Source: Branchiostoma floridae (lineage: Eukaryota > Chordata > Leptocardii > Amphioxiformes > Branchiostomatidae). From it: a stretch of DNA of 64,000 nucleotides. The stretch lies in assembly GCF_000003815.2 (NCBI RefSeq), contig NC_049982.1, positions 13,798,673 through 13,862,672 on the forward strand, given 5' to 3'. This document shows positions 27,138 through 39,491 of this stretch, piece after piece; positions within the stretch are counted from its first letter, which is position 1, and every line of letters begins with the position of its first letter. The notes beneath the pieces are model-generated. The model was given only the letters and a program-made list of their open reading frames with translations, searched no databases and was not told the origin of the DNA. The position numbers were made by a program, and so were the translations under genes.

Positions 27138-28829
27138 TATGGTAAACAAATATACACATACATTTTCATGGTCTAAATCTAGAGGTTGTCGTTAGGAATA
27201 TATTGTGGTATCATGTACAGGTTATATACGGATGTATATATCACATTATCAGGCAAATATCCCCTTATCACAGAATCCCTCCTATGCATGTAATAACCAG
27301 ACAGATGTCCTTGGGATGAGTTTATTAGTCATGGTGGTAGGTTCCGTGTGCAGGCTGATCACAGTAGTTGGCTTGTGCAAACAGAACAGATGTTTGAAGG
27401 TTGCTTGGTCAAGGGATCAAGTGCACACTTCTGATTGGATGCTTCCATATGTCACAAATATTGAATAGATAAAATGTTGGAATTTGACAGCAGAAATCTA
27501 AAACTTCAATCATAAATTACAATTCACATCAGATATTTACATCACATATATCAAAATTACATAAAATGGATTTGATACTGTTGAATATTGCTTGCTCATT
27601 CTCCCTCTCTACGCGCCTTTTTCTAGGTATGCACATATAACATGCATTGGCATAATACCGGTAGTAAGACTTATACCGGTAGATTAAAAATACTGGAACT
27701 TAAAGAGATCTACACATGCTACAATAGTTATTTCTGAGCTTTGCACACTTCAGACATCTAGGTGTCCAATACATCATTTACAAAGCATCGATAACAATGC
27801 ATTCGAAGACAACAATGCCAAAAGTTTTCAGTATCTTTTTCGGGGTAGGCAGCTCGTCGTGGGACGAACACACTGTCACATTCATTGCCAAATTTATAGA
27901 TCATAATTACACATGCTCACGGCACAAGACGAACATGATTCAACAACAATCTTGAATTCCTGTTGGTGACCTACAACTCGTGTAAAAGTGTGAAGAACCG
28001 TTGCATAATAGCCCGGATCTACGACTGAATGGGCAAAATTGAACGTACGCAGCCATTTTCCCGCCATTTTTATATCTACGCTAGCAGTGAAGTGTTACGT
28101 CATAGCGGTTGTGTCGACGGACAGGAGTTAAATGAAAATTCTTGACAGTATACGTCCGTTTTCTCATGACATTTTGTATGCTCATGCAGGTTTATGTTTT
28201 ATGCATTTACGAACAGAAAAGGAAGGAACATCAGGGGATGTATAAAGGTACATAACGACAGTTATAATTCTTCCTACCGGTATTTTTACCCCCTCCCAAC
28301 CACGCGCCCGTTCGCCGTGTAATTCCGCGGCGTGTTACAATTACAATATTACGCTTTTAGCAGGACAAGAGTGGCAGAAAAGTTACACAGAAGAAGTGGC
28401 AAGGGTAACCTATAACAGCAACATGTAACTGGAGAAAATGATGCGTTGACAATTTGTCAAATCAGTATGGCCAGAGAAATCGTCGTAAACGTACCGGTAT
28501 TATGATAATAGATGTTACTACCATTTCTATTTCATGATATCCATTGCTGTCATTTCCTGTAGTGACACGTGAATTGTATTTGGAACATTTAAAATGATGT
28601 TATAAAATTGCCACTATTTTTGTTTGCTTTTCCCAACTTGACCAACTACCTTTCCAATTTAATCACATGTGCACATCCGATGCATCAGTATTGCAAAAAC
28701 AGAAATGAGGAGCCAATATCTTCGCAATAAATGATCTACAACTTAGGTGTACGTAATAAAATCAAATGACACACTAACTAAGAAGCCAAATGTACGCAGT
28801 AGAATACGATTCTTGAGTAGTGTAGATTC

Positions 28830-28922
28830 ATTGTATCATTGTATCATGTTGTATCGTTTGTTGTGACCTGTACTGAACCCAGTGGGTATGTATGTACAAT
28901 AAAGGTCTTCATTCATTCAATG
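28830..28922 (+). mobile_element. Possible 3' end of a CR1-like non-LTR element
   Basis: gtatgtacaataaaggtctt followed by cattcattcaat resembles a LINE 3' terminus ending in a short (ATTC)n repeat. No coding part is visible upstream. Confidence 0.4.
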
Positions 28923-29775
28923 ATAATGAGGACATAAACAAAAACAAACAAAAACTGACACTCGTTACGTAATCACTTTACACATCTGTGCACGCGCCAT
29001 GTGACACTTCCACATTCAATACGTTACAACAACACGCCGTCGCTAATAGCCCATATCCATCGCAATTACCCCTACCTGTGTTGTGCCGAGAGCGCCCTAG
29101 ATGTGCCGGCCCCTCCCACCTGAAGGCTGAAGGTGCCTCTGTCAAGCGGTCTGTCTCCTCCCCGCTGTGCCGCTAGGTCAGGATCGCCGCCCCGCTCCCG
29201 CCGTGTGGGGATAGCAGCAACCTCGCCCCGCCACCCAGGGCACACTACAGCCACCCCTCCCTGGTCCCGGTGGTAAGGGACACGGTGTGTAGTTTACAGT
29301 CGGCCCGTTTGGGGGAGATCAGATCGCACTTAAAGTGGATGATCAGTGTCGCACCTGTGCTGTCCGCTACGCGACACTTTCACTTTCACACCAAGCCGAG
29401 GGGCGTGTGCTGCGGCCTGAGCCCGCACAGCCTTACCACTCCCCTTCCCCTGCTCACCGAGCACCAGAATATCCCCACCAGATTTTAGACCATCGCTCTA
29501 TTTGAGGGACGGGGACCAGGGATGGCTTCCCGTTCTTTCCAGTGGTCGCTCGGGATTTCAAAGAAAATATTGGCGGCAGTTTTGGAAACCAACGAGCAGG
29601 GTGAACGCATGCGTACTGCAAGTAAGGGTTGTACCACTTGAAAAGGAGGGGCCTCAATCGCAGGGGTTCAGAAAGGGTTGTTCCATTAGGAGAGTTAGGG
29701 GTGCATGAAATAGGAGATGAAAATAATGCGCACTGTGACATGAAGCTAAGCAGATTGTGACTTGCTCCTTGTATC

Positions 29776-29950
29776 TAATCTCCAAGCAGATCCTACAATG
29801 GCATAAGATAGTACCAAACTGGCCAGGAGATAGTCAGCCAAGAGGTGTACATTTGCCATCCGGGTAGCGAAACTCACTTCTAAGCCGGCTTCACTCCTCT
29901 GCCAGCTTTTGATACTATCTTATGCTACCGTAGGATCTGCTTGGAGATTA
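29776..29950. repeat. Foldback element with CTCCAAGCAGA ends
   Basis: The left end taatctccaagcagatccta is the reverse complement of the right end taggatctgcttggagatta. An inner pair (gcataagatagta / tactatcttatgc) also matches. Confidence 0.85.
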
Positions 29951-30139
29951 CTTGTATCATGATCGTGACGAAGACGGAATCGAAATTCAAAGGAGCCTGA
30001 CAAGTGCAAGCCTCCTCATTGATTTGCCATCCAGAGACTAACGTTGCAATTATACCTAAATCTCAAAGCAGACTTGTTTTGCACGTTTTCTATTAAACCA
30101 GGCTAGGCAAATAGCCAAATAGTGCACCACTGGATTGAT

Positions 30140-30460
30140 GTACAAAAAGTCGTAACGTAAACGTTATAAAAAGAAAAAGATAAAACGTTAACATTAACGT
30201 TGTAAAGAAGAAAAAAAAGACTTAAAAAAAAAAAAAAAAAAAACGCGCGACACAAATATACCCAGAGAAGAGAAATACGGGGTTTTAAGCTGTGTTTTGT
30301 GTTGTTGTTCTTATACTTGTACATTGTATTAGCCCTTATTGTTATTTTAATTAGGTTGTTAATTTTTGACTCTATACTTCTATTTTGTACTTTGTGTAAT
30401 ACTTGTTGCCATACATTGTACTCTGTACAATTTTCGTGCAATAAGGTTCTTCTATCTTTA
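30140..30460 (-). mobile_element. Possible retroelement 3' region, minus strand, with poly-A/T tract
   Basis: On the minus strand gaaccttattgcacgaaaat and tgtacagagtacaatgtatg recall LINE 3' untranslated sequence. A run of about 20 A on the plus strand lies at 30223-30243. Identification is by resemblance only. Confidence 0.35.
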
Positions 30461-31918
30461 TGTTGTGTACTATAGCTTTTAAGGCATGATCAAATTAAAT
30501 GTGAGGCTGATTAACTGCACCACATGAACTCGAAGCTCCAAATATATTTCGTGTCAAGATCTTCTAAGTTCTTGAACAAAACAAGAAGGGTGACTCTTTG
30601 AAAGTCTTTCCCTGCTTAGTTGGTCATTGAAATGTTAGCCTTTACATTTGGATATGAACCAAACTGTATGCAGTGCCCCCTTGGCCTTGTCTTGATGGGC
30701 ACCATTGCATTTAGTACTCTTTAGACTGTTTTTGATGTTTAGGCAAGGAAATCAAAATCAAAGACCTGATTGCTTTAGGACACAGTCCGGCCATAACTAG
30801 ATATCTTGGACACATAAGGAAATATGATCGTAAAATATCACGTTTATGGCTTATGGTGGTACATGTTTCACGTTGATTTTCACCCACATATCCCTGCCGT
30901 CCACGTACCTTACTCGTGACTGTAGGAATATAATGTATGGGGAAAGCACCGTCCCAAATTAGACCGCTGCTCAGCGATGGAAGGCTCTATTGTTTGAATG
31001 TATAAAAGTAGAATGTCAGCTATAAACGTGATCTCCTACCTACCCCCGCACTATTCAATCAATAGAGTGGAATATGCAATGGTTCACCAGTTGTCAGAGA
31101 GGGTGTTCTGAGATTGGTGATTGGTGCTGCAATAGGAAAGCCGCGCACCAGGTGTGGCTATGGGAAACGTAATGGGGCATAAAATTAGCTCTCTTTGGCC
31201 ATGTATAACGTTCGACCTTATGTCCTGTACATGCTGACCCTATCTGTGCTGAATTCATTGTAGTTTTCAACAAGCCTATATGGGCACATACGAGCACCGA
31301 TGGAGCGAGTTGAGTATTCATCTAAGACAAAATCTTCAAGGTTTCACTCCTGCAGGAATGTGACTTAAGTATATTGTAATTATATTACACAATAAGAGCG
31401 CATTTACACGAGATCAAATGAGTATAGTAATTTGTATGCCAATTAAACTCCAATAAACCTACTTTTTATTACCAAATAAACCAGCCACATTGTATAGAAT
31501 TCAAAGGTCACAAGAGCTCGAGATCTAGAAGCCTGTGTCCTCGAGCTCAGTGTCAACATGTTGGTAACGAAGATTATATTTTCTTTGCTACCAAATCTAT
31601 GTACTGTTTGTCCGACGCGCAGCAGACGTCCCGACATAAAACGTTGAATCGTGACTTCGTGGAATCCAGCCAAGTTCAATAGACACTTCTTTGTACCAAC
31701 TAAAACTTAATTTTATGTGGTAGGAATGAATTAAACGCATGAGTTGTCTACTGAAAATACTACATGATAAGGCTCGCAGTGATCTGCAATTTCGATGAGG
31801 ATCGCAATGGAACCGCTAGATGTCGTAACAAAACGGTTGCCCTATCAAGTACCATGACTTGTGTGCCTCATGTGGACAGTGCATTACTAAAGAATTTCCA
31901 AGAAAACCTCTCGGTCTC

Positions 31919-32023
31919 TAGCCTGAGTATCATCCGTATTCTACCGGGGCTCCTTACACTCGCTACCCCTATAGGGAAGTGAGTGTAGGGAACCCCGGTA
32001 GAAATAGGATGGTACCCAGGCTA
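31919..32023. repeat. Short foldback element
   Basis: tagcctgagtatcatcc...ctaccgggg at the left pairs with ccccggtag...ggatggtacccaggcta at the right. The loop is very short (about 15 bp), so the DNA could form a near-complete hairpin. Confidence 0.8.
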
Positions 32024-32302
32024 CTCGGTCTCAGGCTGAACAAGTAGAACGGTCAAAACGATATATGTGCATGAGCTACTCATTCTAATTTTGTAAAGCC
32101 AGATATCGTTACATGCGGTACTGGCAGTGTCCATAGTCCAAAGTAACATTTTATTATTCAATTTATTGGCATGAAGAAACTGACATCAACTCAACCGTTC
32201 GTTAGTCTACCTGTCAGGTTATGCGGCCTGTGACCCCGAGCACAGACAAAACATATAATGAATGCAGCTCTTCTCTTTGCAGAAGTTTGATAGGAGGGTA
32301 TG

Positions 32303-32429
32303 CTCTCCAAGCAGAGGTTGAGTCGCGTAGATTGTAGATATAGTAGTACAGTGTAGTCTGAAAAATTGGAGCGCCAGTGTAATTTTTCCTACTACTACTA
32401 TCTACGCGACTCAACCTCTGCTTGGAGAG
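32303..32429. repeat. Foldback element with 29-bp perfect arms, CTCCAAGCAGA type
   Basis: The left arm begins ctctccaagcagaggttgag and runs to gtcgcgtaga (32303-32331); the right arm (32401-32429) is its exact reverse complement. The end motif is shared with the element at 29776. Confidence 0.88.
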
Positions 32430-33218
32430 TAGGAGGGTAGACAAACAGTTTGCCTAAAAAGACTAAAAAGAACAGGGCATTTCTATGTTTACCAAAGGGC
32501 TGAAATTTCAGTTTATCATATGGGGATTAGATCGCGGGGCATGCTTCGAGAATGAATCCTTGTTTATATCAAATGTAGATGAGTCAATTAACATACAAAA
32601 GAGAGCAGCAAAGCAGAGATGACCTCAAAAACAGGACGGAAACTATTGAAAAAGCTCCAAATGGGGTGTATCTATCTATCAACGGGGTCGGAGCTTGCCT
32701 TGGAGATCAAGTGTCTCGACCATGAAGTCGTACAGCCAGTTGACATCTGACTTTCTCTAGTCACGGACCGGCTGGGATTGCTCCCGAGGTTCGATGTTTG
32801 CCGAGCGTTATCAGGGTCGGCCACTCGCGCTTGAGGCGGGAAACTTGGGGCATGATCAATCACTTTTACCCCAGAGTTACTACCGAGTCTTATAAAACCC
32901 GCCTCCAGCCATGCCAGCGTCGTCCGCAAGAGTTGCTTTCTCGTGACAAGGACGTCCTTGCATGAACACATGTACAGCCTGGACCAGAGAGTCTACTCAA
33001 GCATATCGCGGCTTCAACAATCACTCATTCTGAGCACATCACGTCTAATCTCTGGTTCCCATTTTCACGACTATTAAGGCTAACGATTGGCCACCGCGCG
33101 GGTAATTATCACTCTCCAGAGGGTTTTATGGACTAGATATGCGAACCACGTGTGGGCACCAAGTAAACTGTCTTATCGGAAGTGCCAGATAGTCGTCGGG
33201 GACGCAGTTCGGACAAAA

Positions 33219-36200
33219 ATGGCGGTCTGGGAACTTCTCAACGTTTGCCCTCGCGTTGTTCTGTATGTCGGACTCCTTGTATCGTTAGCCTCTGGATTCA
33301 ATGTGGACACGCTAGCTCCGATCGTGAAAAGGGGAGAAGCAGGCAGTTTGTTTGGTTTCTCTGTCGCTTTACATCGAGTGGATGCAGACAACAGCAGTTC
33401 AACGTTGTAAGTATCTACAATCGATTTTTTGTGTGCAACTCTGTCAAGTTCAGCGAGCAGCTTAACCTAAATGACCCACGGGGCACGCAAAAGCTAAGTA
33501 TTAGATAAGGATAGGTTATCCAAGAAGTCAAGTTTAAAGTAGCTGACCTATTGACCTTTTGCGTAATGTAGCAAGTGAGTCTCATTTCAGTCTGTGTACC
33601 GAACTTCTTTTCTGGGACAGAAAGTTAGATAAGACAGAAAGTTAAGTAACGTTATTTCGTATTGGTTGCGTGCTGTAACGTCTGTTGGGTGTACCGTTAG
33701 GCGTACATAATATCAAGGAGCATTTTAAAAGCTCCTTGATGATACAGTATACTAGTACATCGTACATGATACCTGAAACAACCAACCCCGTAAAACATCA
33801 CGCAGACTTGTCCTGTTTTGACTGAAAGATTTGACTGAAACTTGAGTCAAGAGATCCATCTTTCATGCAGTCAAAGTTTTCTCAGTGAATCCAATTTGGT
33901 AGCTTTTGGCAAGGAGTTTTAGAAAAAAAGGACCTCCTTGCTTTTGCGTAGACGTATTCAATCTTCTGCAGAATGCAGCGTTATTTCTGGGTAGATAACC
34001 CTGAAAGACCTGAAACTTTCTACGAAAATCAATCATCCTCTGGGTAGGGGTGAAGGAGAGGGGGCATGTCATCACCTACTGATTTCATTAATGAACGTTA
34101 GCTTTGACCTTGGTCTTCATAATGGACAGAGGCCTCACGCTGAGGCACAAAACCTGCCACAACAGGGATTCTGTAGATATAGATGATTATGCAATATCAT
34201 GACTTCACAGTTTATTCTCCACTCAAGGCGGTAAAGATTGTAATCTCGTCGTAATGTTGCCGAATTCACACGAACAATGCAAAACTTCCAGATACAGCTG
34301 ATCTCTGACCAGAGATCCGTTTGCACTCTTGACCTGAAGAATACTTGTGTAATTGGTTAGGAATGCGTCACGTATGTGGGGGAATCTATCCTCAAGCCCG
34401 GCCCGCTGGTGGCACATACTGTAACCTGAAGTGACCGCCAGATGTGAGAGAAGGGACGTTCAATTTACACGGTCAGACGGACAGAAGCGATCGAAAATTC
34501 TGTGGTTTAATCTTTAGAAATTATTACCATACCTCGACACGTAAATGAAAGATGATATAAGAATAAAAGGAATAACTTCTGAAAAGTAAGGATAGGAAGA
34601 ATACGGAGCCCATCACAATTTGTCGGGTTCGATTAGTTCTCCTCCTTAATGACATGGTTTTGACAGATTCTGGTTGCAATTTGCTTCCTGTCTACTTCTC
34701 AAGAGGTGGAGTCAAAAGGTCACACATTGGGTCCTGTACGCCTTTGCTGGGACGGCAGTGCGCCTCAGCTTCATTAAGGGGTTTAAAACAAAAACTTGAA
34801 AAATGTTATTGCTCGTTTGATCTTTAACTTAAAATGAGGGGGATTCTGAAAAGTTATTCTAAACATTTTCATGCATTTCGTATTTTACAATTCATGAACA
34901 ACCAGGATACCTCCCTTCCTTCATAACATTGAAAAGCCTCATCTCAGGTCATCTCGGCGACTCAAAAGTCCTCTAGGAAAGGTTCAGCTCACTTGTTGAT
35001 GAAAACAAGGCAATTTACAGTAATTCTGATATGTATGGAACTTTATGATGTCTATGATCGCAATGTCACATTTTTTCTAAGCCCATGCAAAATCAGATTA
35101 AATGCAAGACAAAATCTGCATCCTAAAGGCTCAAACTTCGTTACCTTTTTTTCCAAGACACGTCCGAATCGATTTAGGCTTTGGGTTTAGGGTTACAAAG
35201 TTCGAGGCAGTCGCGTGGGAACAAGGTCAGCTGAGGTCAGCTCGCTGTCTACAGTGATTCGTCCGTCTTAGATAAATACCACATGTCCAAATACTACAGG
35301 ATTAAGTTCGACAGCTAATCGCCCAAAGGTTAATAGAAGGTCACTCGTAATCTTTAAGGCGTTAAATGCTTCCCGTGGTTTTCGACAGAAGTCTTTCTGG
35401 AACGTTCACTGTTAAATTTGATCGCCTGGCAAGTCTGTTGTGAAGTCGACAACCGACTGTTGCCAGAAACGGTTTAACTGTTTAGATTGGACAACCATGA
35501 GCATGTATTCTTTGAGCATATAAGAAGTATGTCATGGTGCAAATTGTAAAATAGTAACGTTGGTAGAAATTCAGCAGGATTGAATCTCGCTCAACATCTG
35601 CCGGCCTCTGCGGGGAGGGGCCCGGGATAGCAGAGTTTGTGTTGACTAGTAGAAATTGAATCGAATGCTGTAATTGTTCGCTAGCGCTTTTGATTACTGT
35701 ACCAAGTAGCAATTAAGGCAATTACTGTAATGACGCAACACACTTGTAGTTCATGTTCAATTATTTTTTTTACTGACTTTGCTTCTTCAGATTTCTTGTA
35801 GGAGCCCCTCAAGCAAACTACTTTGATGAACCGTTCTTGAAGACAGGGATGGTATACACCTGTCCGGTTTCCACCTTCAGTGAAGACTGCAACCCCCTTG
35901 ATATTGACTCTGGTAGGAACTCCAGCCTTGACTAGTACAATGAGATTTGATTTAGAAAAATAAAGTTCTATAAGATCCTATAATGCTTCTTTTCCTCCTT
36001 TGCCCTCAATTCAGTATACAGTTTTTTTTGCCAGCTTCTGTCTGTTTTCGAGAAGGGATTATATTATGACATATCTTATATGCTAATTTTCTTTCAACTT
36101 AAACATCTTGTGGCCAGGTATGATGACACAACCAAAAATCAGAAAATATGCAACATATTACTTTTATGATGGTTTCAGCAATCCCCCAGGCTCTTCAAAG

Positions 36201-39200
36201 TCTATCAGGTCGCTGGCTTGGTGTGACCCTACAGAGTGCAGGACCAGGGAGACATGTCTTGGTAGGTTTTCAGTTCTGTACTTCTGGTGCTGTTTCAGGT
36301 GACAGACAACATAAGAATGCACATGTACTTCACATCAAACCACTTGAGAATGTTTGTCATGTGTACATATGCTGTAAAATGTATTGCTTTTACTTCAATC
36401 TAGAAATATTATATGAATCTAAATGGGAATTGTAGCGTGATAGAAATGCCTGGTTACAAATTTTCTCCTCTTTCATGACTCCATGTTCCTTACAGGTGTG
36501 TGCACCACGGTTCACTCGTTGGGAGGGGAACGATCCCTCAGTGAAGCAATTCAGTCGGAGCGGACAGGCTCGGCTGGTGGGGAGGTGCTACCACCTGCGA
36601 GCAGATCTGTCTCTGGTGGACGCCGGAGACGCGGGGCCAGGGATGTGGGAACCATGTAATATGTTCTCAGGCCCCTCAAGCGGGTCCTCACACTGCCTGT
36701 CTGGGATAGGGGCCAGTATTTTTCAGGTAACCAAAGGTGTTTATTCTATGCTGTGCCAACAGAAGTTTGTTAGAATATTCAAGTCAGGCATCAATGGAGT
36801 GTGAATAATCATCTTTCATGCATTGAATATCAATGTCTTTTCTTTTTTTGCAGCATAGCAATGATGATAGAGTTGACCTCGCAATGGGAACTCCTACTGT
36901 TTACTATAGCCAAGGTGAGGCATCGCAGTGTATGCTTATTCTGTCCTTCTACCCAACTTTCCAACCTTCTTTTGCCTTTCATCTAATATATTCCAAAGGG
37001 AGGCAAAAGCAAGGACTGGTGTTCTCTGTTGATCTTACTTCTTACATTACATGAGGAAACCTGAACTAAATAAAATAAAATAAACCTGAACTTGACGATG
37101 TAATACATGAATGTGTTGATCTGTTCTGTGTCTCCAGGAGGCATGGTGTTTGTGCGGCACAAGGGAGACCCTGATTCCCTGGCATCCCTGGAGCTGGAGA
37201 ATGCACCGAGCATCTACAGTACAGAGGAGCAAGACAGAGAAGGGGAGGATGGATATCTAGGTACTATTTCCCAAATCTGTCATAATCTTTTACTCGTAAA
37301 CTGCAGTACTAGAGTACTAGTAGCTGTCATATGCAGTTGAAAGATTACTCCTAGCACTCAGATGAAAATAATGGTGAAGAAATAAATGTATACCAGTTTT
37401 GTAAGGAAAACTCACAAGAAGTTTACAAAAACTTACAAAAAATGTAAATTCTTTTCACACAGTTCCTTACAGTTTGTACTGTTGACTGTTGTGTCCTTAC
37501 AGGTTTCTCAGTGACTGTGATGGACACTACACAGGGTGTGAAATTTGTGGCAGGGGCACCAAGGGCTGCTGGTGGCAAAGGTCAGGATAATACTGTACAG
37601 GAACAGGTGTCAATGGGATAGAAGAATGTGATAATTCCAGTAAGAGTGAATTCCGATTGGCTGATTTAGTGTTTTGGGTTTCCACTACTTTCTTGATAAA
37701 GAGTGTGATAGAACTGTTTTTGTACTGAATATTAATTAATAGCTAATAGGGACAAAAGGTTATGAAATGTGGATTTTGGTATTCTGACGTTATAGATGAT
37801 GTCATCATATTTTATTACCCATTATCTTTCTAAGAAAGAGCAAATACAGTGCTCTAGGAAGTCCAACTGCAGCTAGCCAAGCTGGCCATAGATTCATGTA
37901 GGTCTTTCTGTTGTCAAACTTTTTTGGGGTTAAACGTTTAATCCCCATCCTATCCCACCCCTCCACTCTTGCAGGTGCTGTTGTTGTGTACAGATGGCTT
38001 GATGATGAATCCGAATGGAAGACTCAGACAACGATAGAGGGCCAGCAGCTGGCAGCTGGGTTTGGGTACGCCTTGTGCAATGCTGATGTCTCTGGAGACA
38101 GGTAAGAAGTGAAGTTAAATGTTCTCCCCAATGATCCCCCTCTTTAGAAAAAAGAAAGGGATCAAAAACTTTTATGAGGGTCAAGTGATTTGATTTGACA
38201 TCCTTTATAGCATAGACTGTGATACACATGTAACGCTATCTACAATGTTGTAAAAAAACATTTTTGGTTATATTTCAGTGTCCCAGACCTCATAGTTGCA
38301 GCCCCGTTCTACTTCAACACTGCAGGTGATCAGGGCGGTGCTATTTATGTGTACAAGACTTCAATGTCTGGGAATGAGGTGACAACAGAGTAACTCTTCA
38401 TCCGTGGTGACATTTGAGTTTTACACATTTTGATTGATCAGAGGTGTTTAGGGAACTTCTAGTAGGCATTTTGTGTTAGTTTCTAATAGTAATCTGTTAA
38501 AATGCATGTTTTTATCAAACTCTTGTCCTAAGCTGTTTGAAGGGGAACCATTCTCTGTCAAGTATGGCAGCCGACATTCCCACTTTGGCCTGGCAGTGAC
38601 AAATGCTGGGGACCTGAACAAGGATGGCTTTCAAGGTTTGCAAAGATTTCTTTTCTACAACAGTAACATCATTTAACATACCCATGGCTGTGCATTGTTG
38701 TCCATATTATTTACTTAATAAATACTCTAGTGCAATGCTTAACTTTCTTCCAACACAAAGGCATACACGGATCAAATTTTCAACAACTGTCACCTTCTTC
38801 AGGATCAATAATGACCTGTCACTCCCGAATGTAAACTTGTGAGAGTAACAAACAGGTGACCGTATTAACATGTGATCTTATGTATACGTGACTGTCGTGA
38901 CATCAGCAACTGGTCAAACATGCCAAGAACTGGTAACTATAGATCCTGAAGAAAGTTATTATGAACAAGCAAACTAATTCTAACTGCGTAGCAATTGCAC
39001 AAGGAAGGGACATTATGTTAAGCTCTTTGAAACATTTCTGTTCCAGATATTGCTGTTGGAGCACCTTTTGAGGGAGTCAGTGGCACTGTGTACATCATCC
39101 AGGGCAGTGCAAATGGGCTGAGAACTACAAATATCCAGGTCAGTCGGACGGTTCTTAAAATATATTGACAATCTATCTAGCTAATGTGATGTCACAGTAG

Positions 39201-39491
39201 AATTCACTTTTGATCTACAGTGACTGACCTTCTGCTATTTTGACTGGGAAAAGGAGTGATGCCATAACAAGATAATTACAATGTGCTTTGACAATGCAAC
39301 AGGAGAAAATGTTGCTTTTGTTTGATTTTGCAATTATGTCATGTGTAGAGGATTGATGGCTCATCACTGCCTGGAGACCTTGGCCTGACGACGTTTGGAT
39401 TTAGCCTGTCAGGAGGGCTAGATGTGGATGGAAACAGCTATCCTGACCTGCTTGTTGGAGCTTTCAAATCTGATACTGTTGTCTCCCTCAG
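33219..39491 (+). CDS. Exons 1-12: signal peptide and integrin alpha beta-propeller (FG-GAP repeats)
   Basis: Exons: 33219-33406, 35791-35912, 36179-36261, 36496-36726, 36854-36914, 37138-37260, 37503-37580, 37975-38101, 38279-38378, 38533-38635, 39047-39138, 39349-39491. The precursor starts with a hydrophobic leader and the predicted mature N-terminus is FNVD, as is usual for integrin alpha chains. FG-GAP hallmarks are visible: [10 protein letters not shown] in blade 1, [21 protein letters not shown] in exons 3-4, then GRCYHL. Three calcium-binding loops of the D-x-N/S/D-x-D type lie in the last blades: D333-D341, D398-D406 and D461-D469. No alpha-I (vWA) domain is inserted between blades 2 and 3. 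The propeller is the part of an integrin alpha head that contacts the beta betaI domain and ligand. Intron 1 (2.4 kb) is the largest of the gene. Confidence 0.93.

Larger units (their letters stand above)
26700..33218. other. Intergenic region between the minus-strand candidate gene and the integrin fusion gene
   Basis: No coding exon is supported. CpG content rises between about 27.8 and 29.6 kb, which could mark a promoter of the minus-strand gene, but no core promoter motif is clear. The region is rich in foldback elements, has two likely retroelement 3' ends, and ends at the 5' part of the integrin gene. I see no TATA box near 33219. Confidence 0.5.

Noticed and set aside
29072-29741. GC-rich open frames on both strands
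   Set aside because: They reflect the locally high GC content. No start context, domain or splice support was found.
33087-33218. Upstream extension of the integrin first exon in the same frame
   Set aside because: The frame is open but has no ATG before 33219. The ATG at 33219 has a good context and is followed directly by a signal peptide and the FNVD mature start.
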